The notes below the pieces were generated by a model. It had not been told where the DNA came from. It saw nothing but the letters and a program-made list of their open reading frames with translations, and ran no database searches. Of a stretch of DNA of 64,000 nucleotides, positions 1 to 7,512 are shown one piece after another. The translations under genes and the position numbers were made by a program. This stretch comes from an uncultured Lachnospiraceae bacterium (GTDB lineage: Bacteria > Bacillota > Clostridia > Lachnospirales > Lachnospiraceae), in contig CALWLY010000012.1 of NCBI GenBank assembly GCA_944381635.1, positions 27,121 through 91,120 on the forward strand. Direction: 5' to 3'. The stretch's first letter is position 1, and each line of letters starts with the position of its first letter.

Positions 1-1
1 G

Positions 2-328
2 GCAGAAAAAATCCACGCCTGCAAAGAACTGCTTGTGATGGCGGAATCGGAGGAAGCAGGAGTTCTTCTGGCCATGGCCGGGGATGGAAAACAGATTTTC
101 GTGATGGGACATCCGGAATATGACCGCTACACCCTGCACAACGAATACATACGTGATGTGAAAAAAGGACTTCCCATCCAGATCCCCCAAAATTATTACC
201 CATCTGATGATCCAGAACAGCGTCCGCTGCTTTTGTGGCGCTCTCACTGTAACAATTTATACACGAACTGGCTGAATTATTATGTGTATCAGGCCACACC
301 GTACGACTTGTACGGAACGTCGCTTTAA
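2..328 (+). CDS. metA: Homoserine O-acyltransferase, C-terminal part
   Basis: This is the 3' end of a MetA-family homoserine O-acetyl/succinyltransferase, which activates homoserine for methionine synthesis in the cytoplasm. The reading frame is open from base 2, so the start lies upstream of the window and about 108 C-terminal residues remain. The fragment carries the family block VMGHPEYDRYTL, which contains the catalytic-triad His and the conserved glutamate, followed by the typical WLNYYVYQATPYDL tail. Acetyl versus succinyl specificity is set by residues that are not visible here. A strong terminator follows about 100 bp after the stop, so it is probably the last gene of its transcript. 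Confidence 0.93.
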   Translation, partial: AEKIHACKELLVMAESEEAGVLLAMAGDGKQIFVMGHPEYDRYTLHNEYIRDVKKGLPIQIPQNYYPSDDPEQRPLLLWRSHCNNLYTNWLNYYVYQATPYDLYGTSL

Positions 329-431
329 TCCGGTACTTAAGCCATTTGGTGAATCGGCAGAAGTTCCTGGGAATAACTTATTTTGCTTCAAAATTAGATA
401 TAAAAAGGGACGTTTTGAAATATGTGATCAG

Positions 432-475
432 ACGGCATAGCTCCATGATAAGAGCCATGCCGTTTTTGCTTTTTT
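432..475 (+). terminator. Rho-independent terminator of metA
   Basis: A 12-bp stem (arms 432-443 and 452-463, one mismatch) with an 8-nt loop is followed by TTTTGCTTTTTT. It is placed correctly to end the metA transcript. Confidence 0.85.
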
Positions 476-560
476 ACGGCTTACTATACTGTATCAGGCG
501 ATTCGGGGAGAGCTTCCGGTGATTTATTAAAAAGTTTTCATCAAGCCGCCCTTGACATAA

Positions 561-590
561 TTGACTTTTTGTATAACGATAGTTATATAA
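561..590 (+). promoter_or_regulatory. TetR-gene promoter with overlapping palindromic operator
   Basis: TTGACT (561-566) and TATATA (584-589) are separated by 17 bp. A perfect 6-bp inverted repeat, TATAAC-GATA-GTTATA (572-587), lies across the spacer and the -10. This is the usual position of an autoregulatory TetR operator. Inference: the first gene downstream represses itself and probably the following genes through this site. Confidence 0.6.
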
Positions 591-629
591 CAAATGTTTT
601 ATATTAAGGATAAGAAGAAGGGAATGTGT

Positions 630-1238
630 ATGCCGCCTAAACCGAAAATAACAAAAGATATGATTTTAAACGTTGTCTTGAAAATTACACAGGAAACAGG
701 GTTTGAAGCTGTAAACGCAAGGAGTATTGCAGGTAAATTGCAATGTTCAACGTGTCCCATTTTCACTTGCTATGAAAATATGGACGAACTTAAAACAGAA
801 TTTCTTGATTTTGCCTTTGAATATTATGACCGGTATGTTGCAGATTACGGTGAGTCTGAAAATACCGCTCCTTATTTGCTTTTGCCCCTTTCGTATATTG
901 AGTTTGCCAAAGAGGAAACGAATCTGTTCAAGCTGCTGTTCATAAACGACATGGACTTAGATATGAAAGAAGCAAACGATTTTTATAAAGAAATTGGCAA
1001 CGAAGAAAAGGCAAAAGCATTTTCAGAGATGATCGGTGTGCAGCCAGAACGCGGGAAGGAAATATTTCTGGATTTATTCCTTTATACCCATGGCATAGCT
1101 GTTTTGACGGCGACAGGAAAATTGTCATTCGACAGCCGCAGTTCTGAAAAAATGTTGCGGAACTTCCTGTCTGCATATCTAAAACAGGAAACGGAAAGGA
1201 ATGGTACGCTGGATGAAAGCGAATCCTTATTTAACTGA
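630..1238 (+). CDS. TetR/AcrR family transcriptional regulator
   Basis: A DNA-binding repressor of about 202 residues. The N-terminal helix-turn-helix spans roughly residues 10-50 (from TKDMILNVVLKI through ARSIAGKLQCS to IFTCYENMDEL). The rest is a helical ligand-binding domain with no recognisable ligand signature. ATG 630 is preferred over the in-frame ATG 624 because the AGAAGGGA ribosome binding site ends at 623, giving 6-7 nt spacing. A palindrome covers its promoter. The end overlaps the next gene's start, so it is likely co-transcribed with the methyltransferase. The block is more AT-rich than the flanking metA, which suggests acquired DNA. Confidence 0.85.
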   Translation: MPPKPKITKDMILNVVLKITQETGFEAVNARSIAGKLQCSTCPIFTCYENMDELKTEFLDFAFEYYDRYVADYGESENTAPYLLLPLSYIEFAKEETNLFKLLFINDMDLDMKEANDFYKEIGNEEKAKAFSEMIGVQPERGKEIFLDLFLYTHGIAVLTATGKLSFDSRSSEKMLRNFLSAYLKQETERNGTLDESESLFN

Positions 1239-2007
1239 TTTTTATAATCAATATGATGAAGACAGCCGACTTACCTCAAAGCACGGCAGTGTTGAATTTC
1301 TTACTACCATGCGTTATGTAGAAAAATATTTAAAGCCCTGCGGCCGTGTACTGGAAATCGGCGCAGGAACAGGACGGTATTCCCATGCCTTAGCGCGCCA
1401 GGGATATGCGGTTGATGCAGTAGAACTTGTTGAACATAATATAGAAATTTTCCGCAAGAATACCTTGCCGAATGAAAATGTTACTGTTCTGCAAGGCAAC
1501 GCTTTAGATTTGTCTGCTTTTTCGGACAATCAGTATGATATTACGCTTTTGCTGGGGCCACTTTATCATTTGTATCACAAAGAGGATAAACAGCAGGCAA
1601 TCCGGGAAGCAATCCGTGTGACAAAGCGGGGAGGTATTATTTTTGCCGCTTATGTGATTTCCGACGGCTGTTTGCTTGATGAAGGCTTTAAACGAGGCAA
1701 TATCAGTGTGGCTGAATATATAAAGAACGGTCTGCTTGACTCCGAAACATTTGCTGCAAAATCCGAGCCTAAGGACTTATTTGAGCTTGTGCGAAAAGAG
1801 GATATTGACGATTTAATGTCTGCATTTCCTGTAAAAAGACTTCACTATGTAGCGTCTGACGGCTGTGCCTTATTGATGCGAGAAGCAATCGATGCTATGG
1901 ATCGTGAAACATTTGACTTATACTTAAAATATCATTTTGCCACCTGCGAGCGCGAAGATTTATCAGGCGTCGCAAGTCATGCGATTGATATATTCAAAAA
2001 ACAATAG
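1213..2007 (+). CDS. Class I SAM-dependent methyltransferase
   Basis: A cytoplasmic Rossmann-fold methyltransferase of about 264 residues. Motif I is EIGAGTGRYS near residue 48, followed by an acidic loop (VDAVELVEHN) and the post-II segment YDITLLLGPLYHLYH, typical of small-molecule methyltransferases of the Methyltransf_11/25 type. The substrate is unknown. Two in-frame ATGs compete (1201 and 1213). AAAGGA at 1195-1200 abuts the first and sits 12 nt from the second. The second gives the family-like N-terminus MKANPYLTDFYNQYDEDSRL and is chosen here. The start overlaps the 3' end of the TetR gene, so TetR probably controls it. Confidence 0.85.
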   Translation: MKANPYLTDFYNQYDEDSRLTSKHGSVEFLTTMRYVEKYLKPCGRVLEIGAGTGRYSHALARQGYAVDAVELVEHNIEIFRKNTLPNENVTVLQGNALDLSAFSDNQYDITLLLGPLYHLYHKEDKQQAIREAIRVTKRGGIIFAAYVISDGCLLDEGFKRGNISVAEYIKNGLLDSETFAAKSEPKDLFELVRKEDIDDLMSAFPVKRLHYVASDGCALLMREAIDAMDRETFDLYLKYHFATCEREDLSGVASHAIDIFKKQ

Positions 2008-2020
2008 TCTCAATTGTTAC

Positions 2021-2068
2021 TTACAAAACAGGATTTTTATTTACAAACCGAGACTCTTGGATTACAAA
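2021..2068 (+). repeat. Three TTACAAA boxes at about 20-bp spacing
   Basis: TTACAAA occurs at 2021, 2041 and 2062 in the 124-bp gap after the methyltransferase gene. The second and third copies are also followed by similar GAGACTC/GGGACTC sequence. Spacings of 20 and 21 bp are close to two helical turns, which would put the boxes on one face of the DNA. The function is unknown. They may be binding sites for a regulator of the next genes. Confidence 0.4.
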
Positions 2069-2131
2069 CGGGACTCTCAGTTTACTATTTACCTAAAATT
2101 AGTGAAAACTTAGATTCACAGGAGAAAAACA

Positions 2132-2380
2132 ATGGATGATAAAAAAGTGCTGCTTGACAACATTGATAGAATCCATACAACTGAAATGGGCGTTGACAGA
2201 ATTAAAAGAAACCTAAAGCTGAATATAGCCGATGTGGTTGAATATTCCAAAGATAAGATATTGCAAAGGGACTGCAATATCTATAAGCAAGGGAAAAATT
2301 GGTATTGTGAAGTTGATAATATAAAAATAACCATCAATTCGCGCAGCTATACGATTATTACGGCGCATATTATAAAATAG
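2132..2380 (+). CDS. DUF3781-like small protein
   Basis: An 82-residue protein of unknown function. The sequence IHTTEMGVDRIKRNL near the N-terminus and the ending NIKITINSRSYTIITAH resemble the DUF3781 family of Firmicutes, recalled by pattern and not searched. There is no signal peptide or membrane segment, and it is basic and probably cytoplasmic. The ribosome binding site CAGGAG lies 7-8 nt before ATG 2132. It is preceded by the TTACAAA boxes and followed 28 bp later by a hydrolase gene, so the two may form one transcript. Families like this are common in accessory blocks next to regulators, which says little about their job. Confidence 0.65.
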   Translation: MDDKKVLLDNIDRIHTTEMGVDRIKRNLKLNIADVVEYSKDKILQRDCNIYKQGKNWYCEVDNIKITINSRSYTIITAHIIK

Positions 2381-2408
2381 TTTTTATGTTTGTGGAGGGG
2401 GAATAGAT

Positions 2409-3173
2409 ATGCCATATTTTCAGTATCATGGGAAATCGGTTTTTTATGAAGAATTCGGGCAAGGCGATCCGCTTATCTTTCTGCACGGCAACACGGCTTC
2501 TTCTAAAATGTTTGAGCTGCTCATGCCGCTGTATGCTGAAAGTTTCAGGTGTATTCTGATTGATTTTTTAGGAAATGGGAAGTCCGACCGAGTAGAAAAA
2601 TTTTCACCGGATATGTGGTATGACGAAGCCTTGCAGACCGTTGCGCTCATGGAACATTTACAATGTGGAAAAGTCGGCCTTATCGGAACAAGCGGCGGCG
2701 CATGGGCGGCAGTCAATGCAGCACTGGAACGCCCTGATCTGGTCTATTCAGTCATAGCAGACAGCTTTGACGGGCGCACTCTCAATAAAAATTTTTCTGA
2801 TAATCTTTTATCGGAGAGAAAAACATCCAAAGCAAATCTGCAGGCAAGACAATTTTACGAGTGGTGTCAGGGGCCAGACTGGGAAAAAGTAGTTGATCTT
2901 GATACAGAGGCGTTGCTGCAATGTGCAAAAGAAAATCGTCCTCTATTTCATAAGCCGTTAGAAGAATTAAAGGTCCCTATTTTACTTATGGGGAGTAAGG
3001 AAGATGAAATGTGCCGAAGCAATCTTGAGGAAGAGTATCGGGAAATGGCTTCAATGCTCCCGAAGTCTTCTGTACATCTTTTCCCGGGCGGAGGACACCC
3101 TGCTATCGCTTCTAATGCGGAAGAAGCTGCAGTGCTGATAAAAGATTTTGTCAGCAAACATAGAACTGAATGA
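2409..3173 (+). CDS. Alpha/beta hydrolase
   Basis: A 254-residue alpha/beta-hydrolase-fold enzyme, probably cytoplasmic. The oxyanion segment FLHGNTAS lies near residue 25, the nucleophile elbow is GTSGG with Ser95, and the catalytic His is in GGGHP (His230). A conserved DFLGNGKSD strand follows the HGN motif, as in the peptidase S33/AB_hydrolase_1 group. The substrate cannot be read from sequence. Ribosome binding site GGAGGGGGA precedes ATG 2409 at normal spacing. It is the last intact gene of the accessory block and is followed by a hairpin and a truncated ABC ATPase. Confidence 0.88.
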   Translation: MPYFQYHGKSVFYEEFGQGDPLIFLHGNTASSKMFELLMPLYAESFRCILIDFLGNGKSDRVEKFSPDMWYDEALQTVALMEHLQCGKVGLIGTSGGAWAAVNAALERPDLVYSVIADSFDGRTLNKNFSDNLLSERKTSKANLQARQFYEWCQGPDWEKVVDLDTEALLQCAKENRPLFHKPLEELKVPILLMGSKEDEMCRSNLEEEYREMASMLPKSSVHLFPGGGHPAIASNAEEAAVLIKDFVSKHRTE

Positions 3174-3206
3174 GCAGTACATTGAGCAGGAAATCTTAAC
3201 ATGAAC

Positions 3207-3260
3207 TGCTCCCTTTATGATTACAGTTTGTTTTTTTCACTGTCTCTCATAAAGGGAGCA
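3207..3260. repeat. 14-bp inverted repeat at the edge of a broken gene
   Basis: Arms TGCTCCCTTTATGA (3207-3220) and TCATAAAGGGAGCA (3247-3260) match perfectly. An inner ACAGT/ACTGT pair lies in the 26-bp loop. No T-run follows on either strand, so it is a poor terminator. The right arm runs into the truncated ABC ATPase remnant, so it may mark a deletion or insertion junction. Confidence 0.55.
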
Positions 3261-3480
3261 TATCATAGCTATCGCCAGGGCGGTTATTAGAAATAAAAGT
3301 ATTTTGATTATGGATGAAGGTACGGCAGGACTTGATTCGGATACAGCTGATAATATTATGAATCATTTGCTTAATATGCCGTGCACTATAATTATGATAA
3401 CTCATGATATACATGGAAATTATCTTTCAAAATTTAATAAAAAGTATAGCTTATCAAACGGAAATGCAAAACTTGTATAA
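3253..3480 (+). pseudogene. Truncated ABC transporter ATPase (C-terminal remnant)
   Basis: The frame open from 3253 to the TAA at 3478-3480 encodes the last ~75 residues of an ABC ATPase. It contains IAIARAVIRNKSILIMDEGT (post-signature helix plus Walker B), GLDSDTAD (D-loop) and IIMITHDIH (H-loop His). The Walker A and signature halves are missing, and an in-frame stop at 3250-3252 precedes the fragment. No start codon or ribosome binding site is placed to express it. The tail resembles fused ATPase/permease exporters. It is a decayed remnant, and the 14-bp inverted repeat ends inside its first codons. Confidence 0.8.
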
Positions 3481-3494
3481 CAATGGTATCCGCA

Positions 3495-3524
3495 CTGACA
3501 TTTTTTCGCTGAAAGTGGTATAAT
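3495..3524 (+). promoter_or_regulatory. Sigma-A-type promoter of the cytidylate-kinase-like gene
   Basis: CTGACA (3495-3500) and TATAAT (3519-3524) are separated by 18 bp, about 65 bp before the start codon at 3591. Confidence 0.65.
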
Positions 3525-3590
3525 CAGAGCAAGGGCAGCCTTTCAGGTTTTCCCTGCATTTTTCACATTTATTTTAGGGAGGGAGCGCTT

Positions 3591-4076
3591 ATGAAACTGG
3601 TTATCACCATGAGCCGTCGGTATGGAACCGGGGCTAGCATTATTGCTGAGGAGCTTTCTCAAAAGCTTGGGATCCCCGTATATGATAAAGCCTATATCGA
3701 AGAGCAGCTCAGCGGGCACAAATATGAGAACGAAGCGGACGCAATCCGCAAACTGGCGGAAAATCCATGCATTATTCTCGGCCGTTGTGCATCCGATATT
3801 TTGAAAGACCGGCTGGATGTGTTCAATATTTTTATCCGTGCCGACAAAGAGGATCGAATCCAGAGGATTATGAAAAAGGACGGTCTGGATTATGAGCAAG
3901 CCCGGGAAAAGGTGGAACGGACGGATGAAAAACGGTCCGCATATTATCATGAACATACCGGAAGGACCTGGGGCGATGTGAACGATTATCATATGATTCT
4001 GGATACGTCCAAGCTGGGTGTGGAAAACTGTGCGAATATATTGATGCAGTATTTTAAGGAAATGGATTACATTTGA
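3591..4076 (+). CDS. Cytidylate kinase-like protein (short form)
   Basis: A 161-residue P-loop protein of the cytidylate kinase-like family (Cmk-related, substrate not established). The N-terminus MKLVITMSRRYGTGASIIAEE carries the relaxed P-loop (SRRYGTGAS), followed by YDKAYIEEQ and the second conserved block CIILGRCASDIL. Family members I recall are about 200 residues. Here the stretch between the YIEEQ helix and the GRCA strand is shortened by roughly 40 residues, so the NMP-binding/lid part is reduced. A strong AGGGAGGG ribosome binding site supports ATG 3591. It stands alone, with its own promoter. Confidence 0.8.
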   Translation: MKLVITMSRRYGTGASIIAEELSQKLGIPVYDKAYIEEQLSGHKYENEADAIRKLAENPCIILGRCASDILKDRLDVFNIFIRADKEDRIQRIMKKDGLDYEQAREKVERTDEKRSAYYHEHTGRTWGDVNDYHMILDTSKLGVENCANILMQYFKEMDYI

Positions 4077-4182
4077 TGATGTAAAGGCAAAAGGTCATGC
4101 GTTCACGCCTGCGCGAAAAAGCATAAGCTGAAGTTTTGATCAGCGGAATTTAATCCGGCATTTTTATGCATGATAGGAATAT

Positions 4183-4244
4183 ATAGCAAAGCAAACGACC
4201 TCGGGCAAAGAGTCTCGTATTGAGAGATTCTTCGTCCGAGGTCG
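4183..4244 (-). terminator. Terminator of the marR-MATE operon
   Basis: Arms CGACCTCGG (4196-4204) and CCGAGGTCG (4236-4244) enclose a second imperfect stem (AAGAGTCTC/GAGAGATTCTT). Read on the reverse strand, the hairpin is followed by GTTTGCTTTGCT, which suits the MATE gene ending at 4259. Confidence 0.7.
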
Positions 4245-4258
4245 ATGTATTTACCGGA

Positions 4259-5566
4259 TCACAGAGCCACACTTGTCCTGTTTTGTCTGTCCCCGAGTAT
4301 TTTTAAGACAAGGGCAAGGCAGGCAGTTAAAATTTGTGATAATACTACGCTCCACCATACGCCGGTCTGTCCTAAGAAAATGGGGAGAATAAACAACAGT
4401 ATCAGCAGCAGAAGCGGTTCTGCAAAAACACAGAAGTAGGAATAGAGGTTCTTTTCCGTGGCATAGAAGCTGGAAGTTGTAATTCTGGAGAAAGCATAAA
4501 AGATAAGTCCAAGCAGGAAGATGGGTAATACTTCCGCCACCATAACTCCGGTGCTTTCTGACGAGCCGAACAGTTCCCCGACACTGCCGCGGGTAATAAA
4601 TAACGCAATGTCACAGATAATCGCCAGTCCTGCGGCTGAAACGTAGGCAATCTTTCGGGTTTTTATAACTTCTGCATTTTTCCCCTCACCATAATACTGG
4701 CTCATAAGCGGCTGACTCCCGTCTCCCACACCCTGCATCAGCATTTGAACGATGGTAAGAGCATAGGCAACGCAGGCATAGCAGGCTACCGCCGCCTCGC
4801 CTCCGTTCATCATGGAAAAACGATTGATAAACATAAGGGATACCATTGGAGAAAGTGTCAGGCCGAAAGGGGCAATGCCGATTTTTCCAATGTTCCATAC
4901 CATTCGGCCGAAACCGGGCAGAGAGCCTGTAATGGGAAGTTTCCGGTAAAACAAATAGATAAACGCTTCCAGTGTTGTGAGCATCTGTCCCAGGATTGTT
5001 GCAAGTGCGGCGCCTTCCGTTCCCATATGAAAAACCCAGACAAACAGATAGTCCAGTACAATATTGGTTAAAAATCCCGACATCATAACCACCAGGGAGA
5101 AAAAGGAGCTCCCATTATTCCGGATAATGGGGACAATGCCCGTGGCGAAAATCTGAAAGGTCGCTCCAAGGACGATTACTTTCAGATAATCTTTTCCGAG
5201 AATCAGTATTTCTCCTTCTGCACCGAACAAGCGCAGGACGGGTTCAATCACAAAAAAGATACCTACGGTTGTCACTATACTTGCAAGCAGCAGTAAAAGC
5301 AGAGTACCGCGAACGTATTTCCCGGCTGCTTCCGAGCCTTCCGTTCCTTTTTTGACTGTCCATAAAACAGAACCGCCCATACCAATACCGGAACCTAAAG
5401 CCTGTATCAAAGATACAACGGGATATGCGATATTGATGGCGGAAAGACCCACGTCTCCCATACTTCTTCCCACAAATATTCCGTCTACAATTGCGTATAT
5501 TCCGGAAAGAGCAAACGCAAGAACAGAAGGAATTACATATTTTGCAAACAATTTATATTGGTTCAT
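4259..5566 (-). CDS. MATE family efflux transporter
   Basis: A 435-residue, 12-TM polytopic inner-membrane antiporter of the multidrug and toxin extrusion family, expelling cationic drugs with Na+ or H+. It consists of two MatE halves (about residues 10-170 and 230-395). The first helix carries the family pattern IPSVLAFALSGIYAIVDGIF, followed by GRSMGDVGLSAINIAYP. Its ATG overlaps the stop of the upstream marR gene by 4 nt (ATGA), so the two are translationally coupled. A palindromic operator over the shared promoter indicates control by that MarR protein. Substrates cannot be predicted. Confidence 0.93.
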   Translation of the reverse strand: MNQYKLFAKYVIPSVLAFALSGIYAIVDGIFVGRSMGDVGLSAINIAYPVVSLIQALGSGIGMGGSVLWTVKKGTEGSEAAGKYVRGTLLLLLLASIVTTVGIFFVIEPVLRLFGAEGEILILGKDYLKVIVLGATFQIFATGIVPIIRNNGSSFFSLVVMMSGFLTNIVLDYLFVWVFHMGTEGAALATILGQMLTTLEAFIYLFYRKLPITGSLPGFGRMVWNIGKIGIAPFGLTLSPMVSLMFINRFSMMNGGEAAVACYACVAYALTIVQMLMQGVGDGSQPLMSQYYGEGKNAEVIKTRKIAYVSAAGLAIICDIALFITRGSVGELFGSSESTGVMVAEVLPIFLLGLIFYAFSRITTSSFYATEKNLYSYFCVFAEPLLLLILLFILPIFLGQTGVWWSVVLSQILTACLALVLKILGDRQNRTSVAL

Positions 5567-6006
5567 TGGATGACCTCCAGACGTTTTTTGAGTAAAGTAT
5601 TAAAGATATCGATGGTATCAAGCATTTGAGAAATTTTATCTTCTCCGATGGCAGAGAAAACATATTGTTCCGCCTCATAAAGAGGAGTCAGCAATGCTTT
5701 GGCATAGGCCGTTCCCGCTTCGGTAAAGACTACCAGTTTTTCCCGCTTATCTTTTGTGTTTGCTTCAAGAATCACATATCCCTGATCCATCAGCTGGTGA
5801 ACAATCCCGCTGACTGTCTGTTTGGGAAACCCGTAAAAATCACATATATTTTTTTGTGTCATACTTCCATGAACATCAAGACCGTACAGCGTCATCAGCG
5901 TTGTGTAGCTGATGCCCAGATGCTCCGCCCATTTGCAATACAAAATATTGACCTGACTCCACAAAAAATAGAAGTCGTGCTGTTGCTTTTTGAAAGATGC
6001 TTTCAT
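5563..6006 (-). CDS. MarR family transcriptional regulator
   Basis: A dimeric winged-helix regulator of about 147 residues. The recognition region MTQKNICDFYGFPKQTVSGI is followed by the wing sequence ANTKDKREKLVVFTEAG (residues about 55-105). ATG 6006 is preferred over the in-frame GTG at 6036, because the shorter product begins like the family. It shares a 4-nt overlap with the MATE gene downstream. Inference: it represses its own operon by binding the inverted repeat at 6120-6155 and releases when a drug-like ligand binds. Confidence 0.92.
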   Translation of the reverse strand: MKASFKKQQHDFYFLWSQVNILYCKWAEHLGISYTTLMTLYGLDVHGSMTQKNICDFYGFPKQTVSGIVHQLMDQGYVILEANTKDKREKLVVFTEAGTAYAKALLTPLYEAEQYVFSAIGEDKISQMLDTIDIFNTLLKKRLEVIQ

Positions 6007-6119
6007 AATTATTATTTGCCTTTCTGCAAAAGACACCGAAACGGATATGAAATCCGGCGCCGGCGCATTTTTGTTACTTCTTTATACTTCTTTTTATTGA
6101 CCTTACAGGCCGCTGGCAT

Positions 6120-6174
6120 ATCCTGAAATAGTCCGTGCAAGGACTATTTTAGGATGAATCCGTACCAATGTCAA
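6120..6174 (-). promoter_or_regulatory. marR-MATE promoter and operator
   Basis: On the reverse strand, TTGACA (6169-6174) and TAAAAT (6146-6151) are spaced by 17 bp. A 15-bp inverted repeat with one mismatch (arms 6120-6134 and 6141-6155, 6-bp centre) covers the -10 and the likely transcription start. The core reads ATAGTCC-N6-GGACTAT. The placement is what a MarR autorepressor operator would need. Confidence 0.8.
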
Positions 6175-6292
6175 GGGTAAAACGGACAGCCTGTAAACAA
6201 AGTTTTCGCAGTCTGCGATTGGTATGGAGAAGGAAAGAAAGCAAAAATTGAGAAAATCCTGAGAGTTTATACAAGGAACCTATGACAAATTG

Positions 6293-6301
6293 TGGTATAA
6301 T
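6293..6301 (+). promoter_or_regulatory. Extended -10 promoter of the URO-D-type gene
   Basis: TGGTATAAT is an extended -10 (TGnTATAAT) 34 bp before the start codon at 6335. There is no good -35 at 17 bp upstream, as is usual for extended -10 promoters. Confidence 0.5.
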
Positions 6302-6334
6302 CAATGAAAACGATGTCAGGGTGGAGGGTGAAAA

Positions 6335-7462
6335 ATGAATTCAAACTTATATCAGTTAAATCGAGACATTATTCATAAGTGTGCCGGAAAAAAGGTGTTA
6401 TGGCAGCCCCGGATTCTTTCCTGGTATGCAGACAGAGAATTCCTGCATCAGCCGCTTCCGGGAAAATACGAAGGCTGTACGCCTCAGTCACTTTATGAAA
6501 AACTGGGATGCTCCGACCGTCTGTATGATTACTTCAATCCGTGTCTGGAAGTTCACTATGACAGCAGTATCCGAATCGAACAAAAGCCGGTTTCTGGCGG
6601 AAAGACAGAGCGGGATTTTCAGAGAATCATTCATACGCCGGTGGGAGATTTGAGCGAAATTTATTACGGCAACAACAGCAATTATGGAATGATGCCCCAC
6701 AAATGGATGTTGAGCGATGTGGATGATTTAAGAGCGCTGTGTTATCTGGAGGAAGCAACCTTCTACAGCTTTAACCGGGATACTTATGAGAAGATGCTTA
6801 AAAAAGTCGGACATCTTGGACTTCCCACGCTGTATTTCCCCCGTGTGAATATCCAGAAGCTGCTGATTGAACTATGCGGCGTGGAAAATACCTACTATCT
6901 GTTGGCAGACTATCCGGAGGAAATTGAGCATTATTTCAGTGTGCTCAGCAAAAGTCAGGGGCGCCTGGCGCATGTGCTGGCGGAAAGCCCTTTGGAATGG
7001 ATCAATTACGGAGACAACCTGCACTGTAAAATTTTACCGGATTATTTATTTGAACGCTATGTCATACCGGAGTATGAAAAGCGGGCGGAAATCCTCCATA
7101 AAACAGGAAAATTCCTGTTTTCTTACTGGGATGGAGACTGCAAAGATTATCTGAAATATGCGAAGACCTGTTATCTGGACGGCATTGAGGCTATTACACC
7201 TATGCCTCAGGGAGATGTGACGCTGGAAGAAATCAAGGAAGCGCTTGGCGATGAAATCACACTGATCGATGGAATCCCGGCGGTTATGTTTACAGACACC
7301 TATCCGGAAGAGGCACTGGCGGAAATGACGCACAGGATTATAGATATGTTTGCCGGAAATCTGATTCTGGGGATTTCGGATGAGATGCCGTCCACAGGTT
7401 TGATTGAAAGGGTAGAACTGGTAAATAAAATCGTAAACGAACACAATGCAAAAGTATGCTGA
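6335..7462 (+). CDS. Uroporphyrinogen decarboxylase-family protein (MtaA/CmuA-like methyltransferase)
   Basis: A 375-residue cytoplasmic TIM-barrel protein of the URO-D superfamily. Members outside heme synthesis are mostly corrinoid-dependent methyltransferases that move methyl groups to or from corrinoid proteins. Supporting blocks are the barrel strands WINYGDNLH, GKFLFSYWDGDCKDYLKY, GIEAITPMPQGDVTLEEI and LILGISDEMPSTG. The typical Zn-binding end (His/Cys after the barrel) is only partly visible. No corrinoid protein or heme gene is nearby, so heme synthesis is unlikely and the methyl donor is unknown. Ribosome binding site GGTGGAGGG precedes ATG 6335. A helicase gene follows after 50 bp. 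Confidence 0.8.
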   Translation: MNSNLYQLNRDIIHKCAGKKVLWQPRILSWYADREFLHQPLPGKYEGCTPQSLYEKLGCSDRLYDYFNPCLEVHYDSSIRIEQKPVSGGKTERDFQRIIHTPVGDLSEIYYGNNSNYGMMPHKWMLSDVDDLRALCYLEEATFYSFNRDTYEKMLKKVGHLGLPTLYFPRVNIQKLLIELCGVENTYYLLADYPEEIEHYFSVLSKSQGRLAHVLAESPLEWINYGDNLHCKILPDYLFERYVIPEYEKRAEILHKTGKFLFSYWDGDCKDYLKYAKTCYLDGIEAITPMPQGDVTLEEIKEALGDEITLIDGIPAVMFTDTYPEEALAEMTHRIIDMFAGNLILGISDEMPSTGLIERVELVNKIVNEHNAKVC

Positions 7463-7512
7463 CTGTGTTCGGATAAAGAAAAGAACCACTAACCTGCAGG
7501 AGGAACCGTGAT

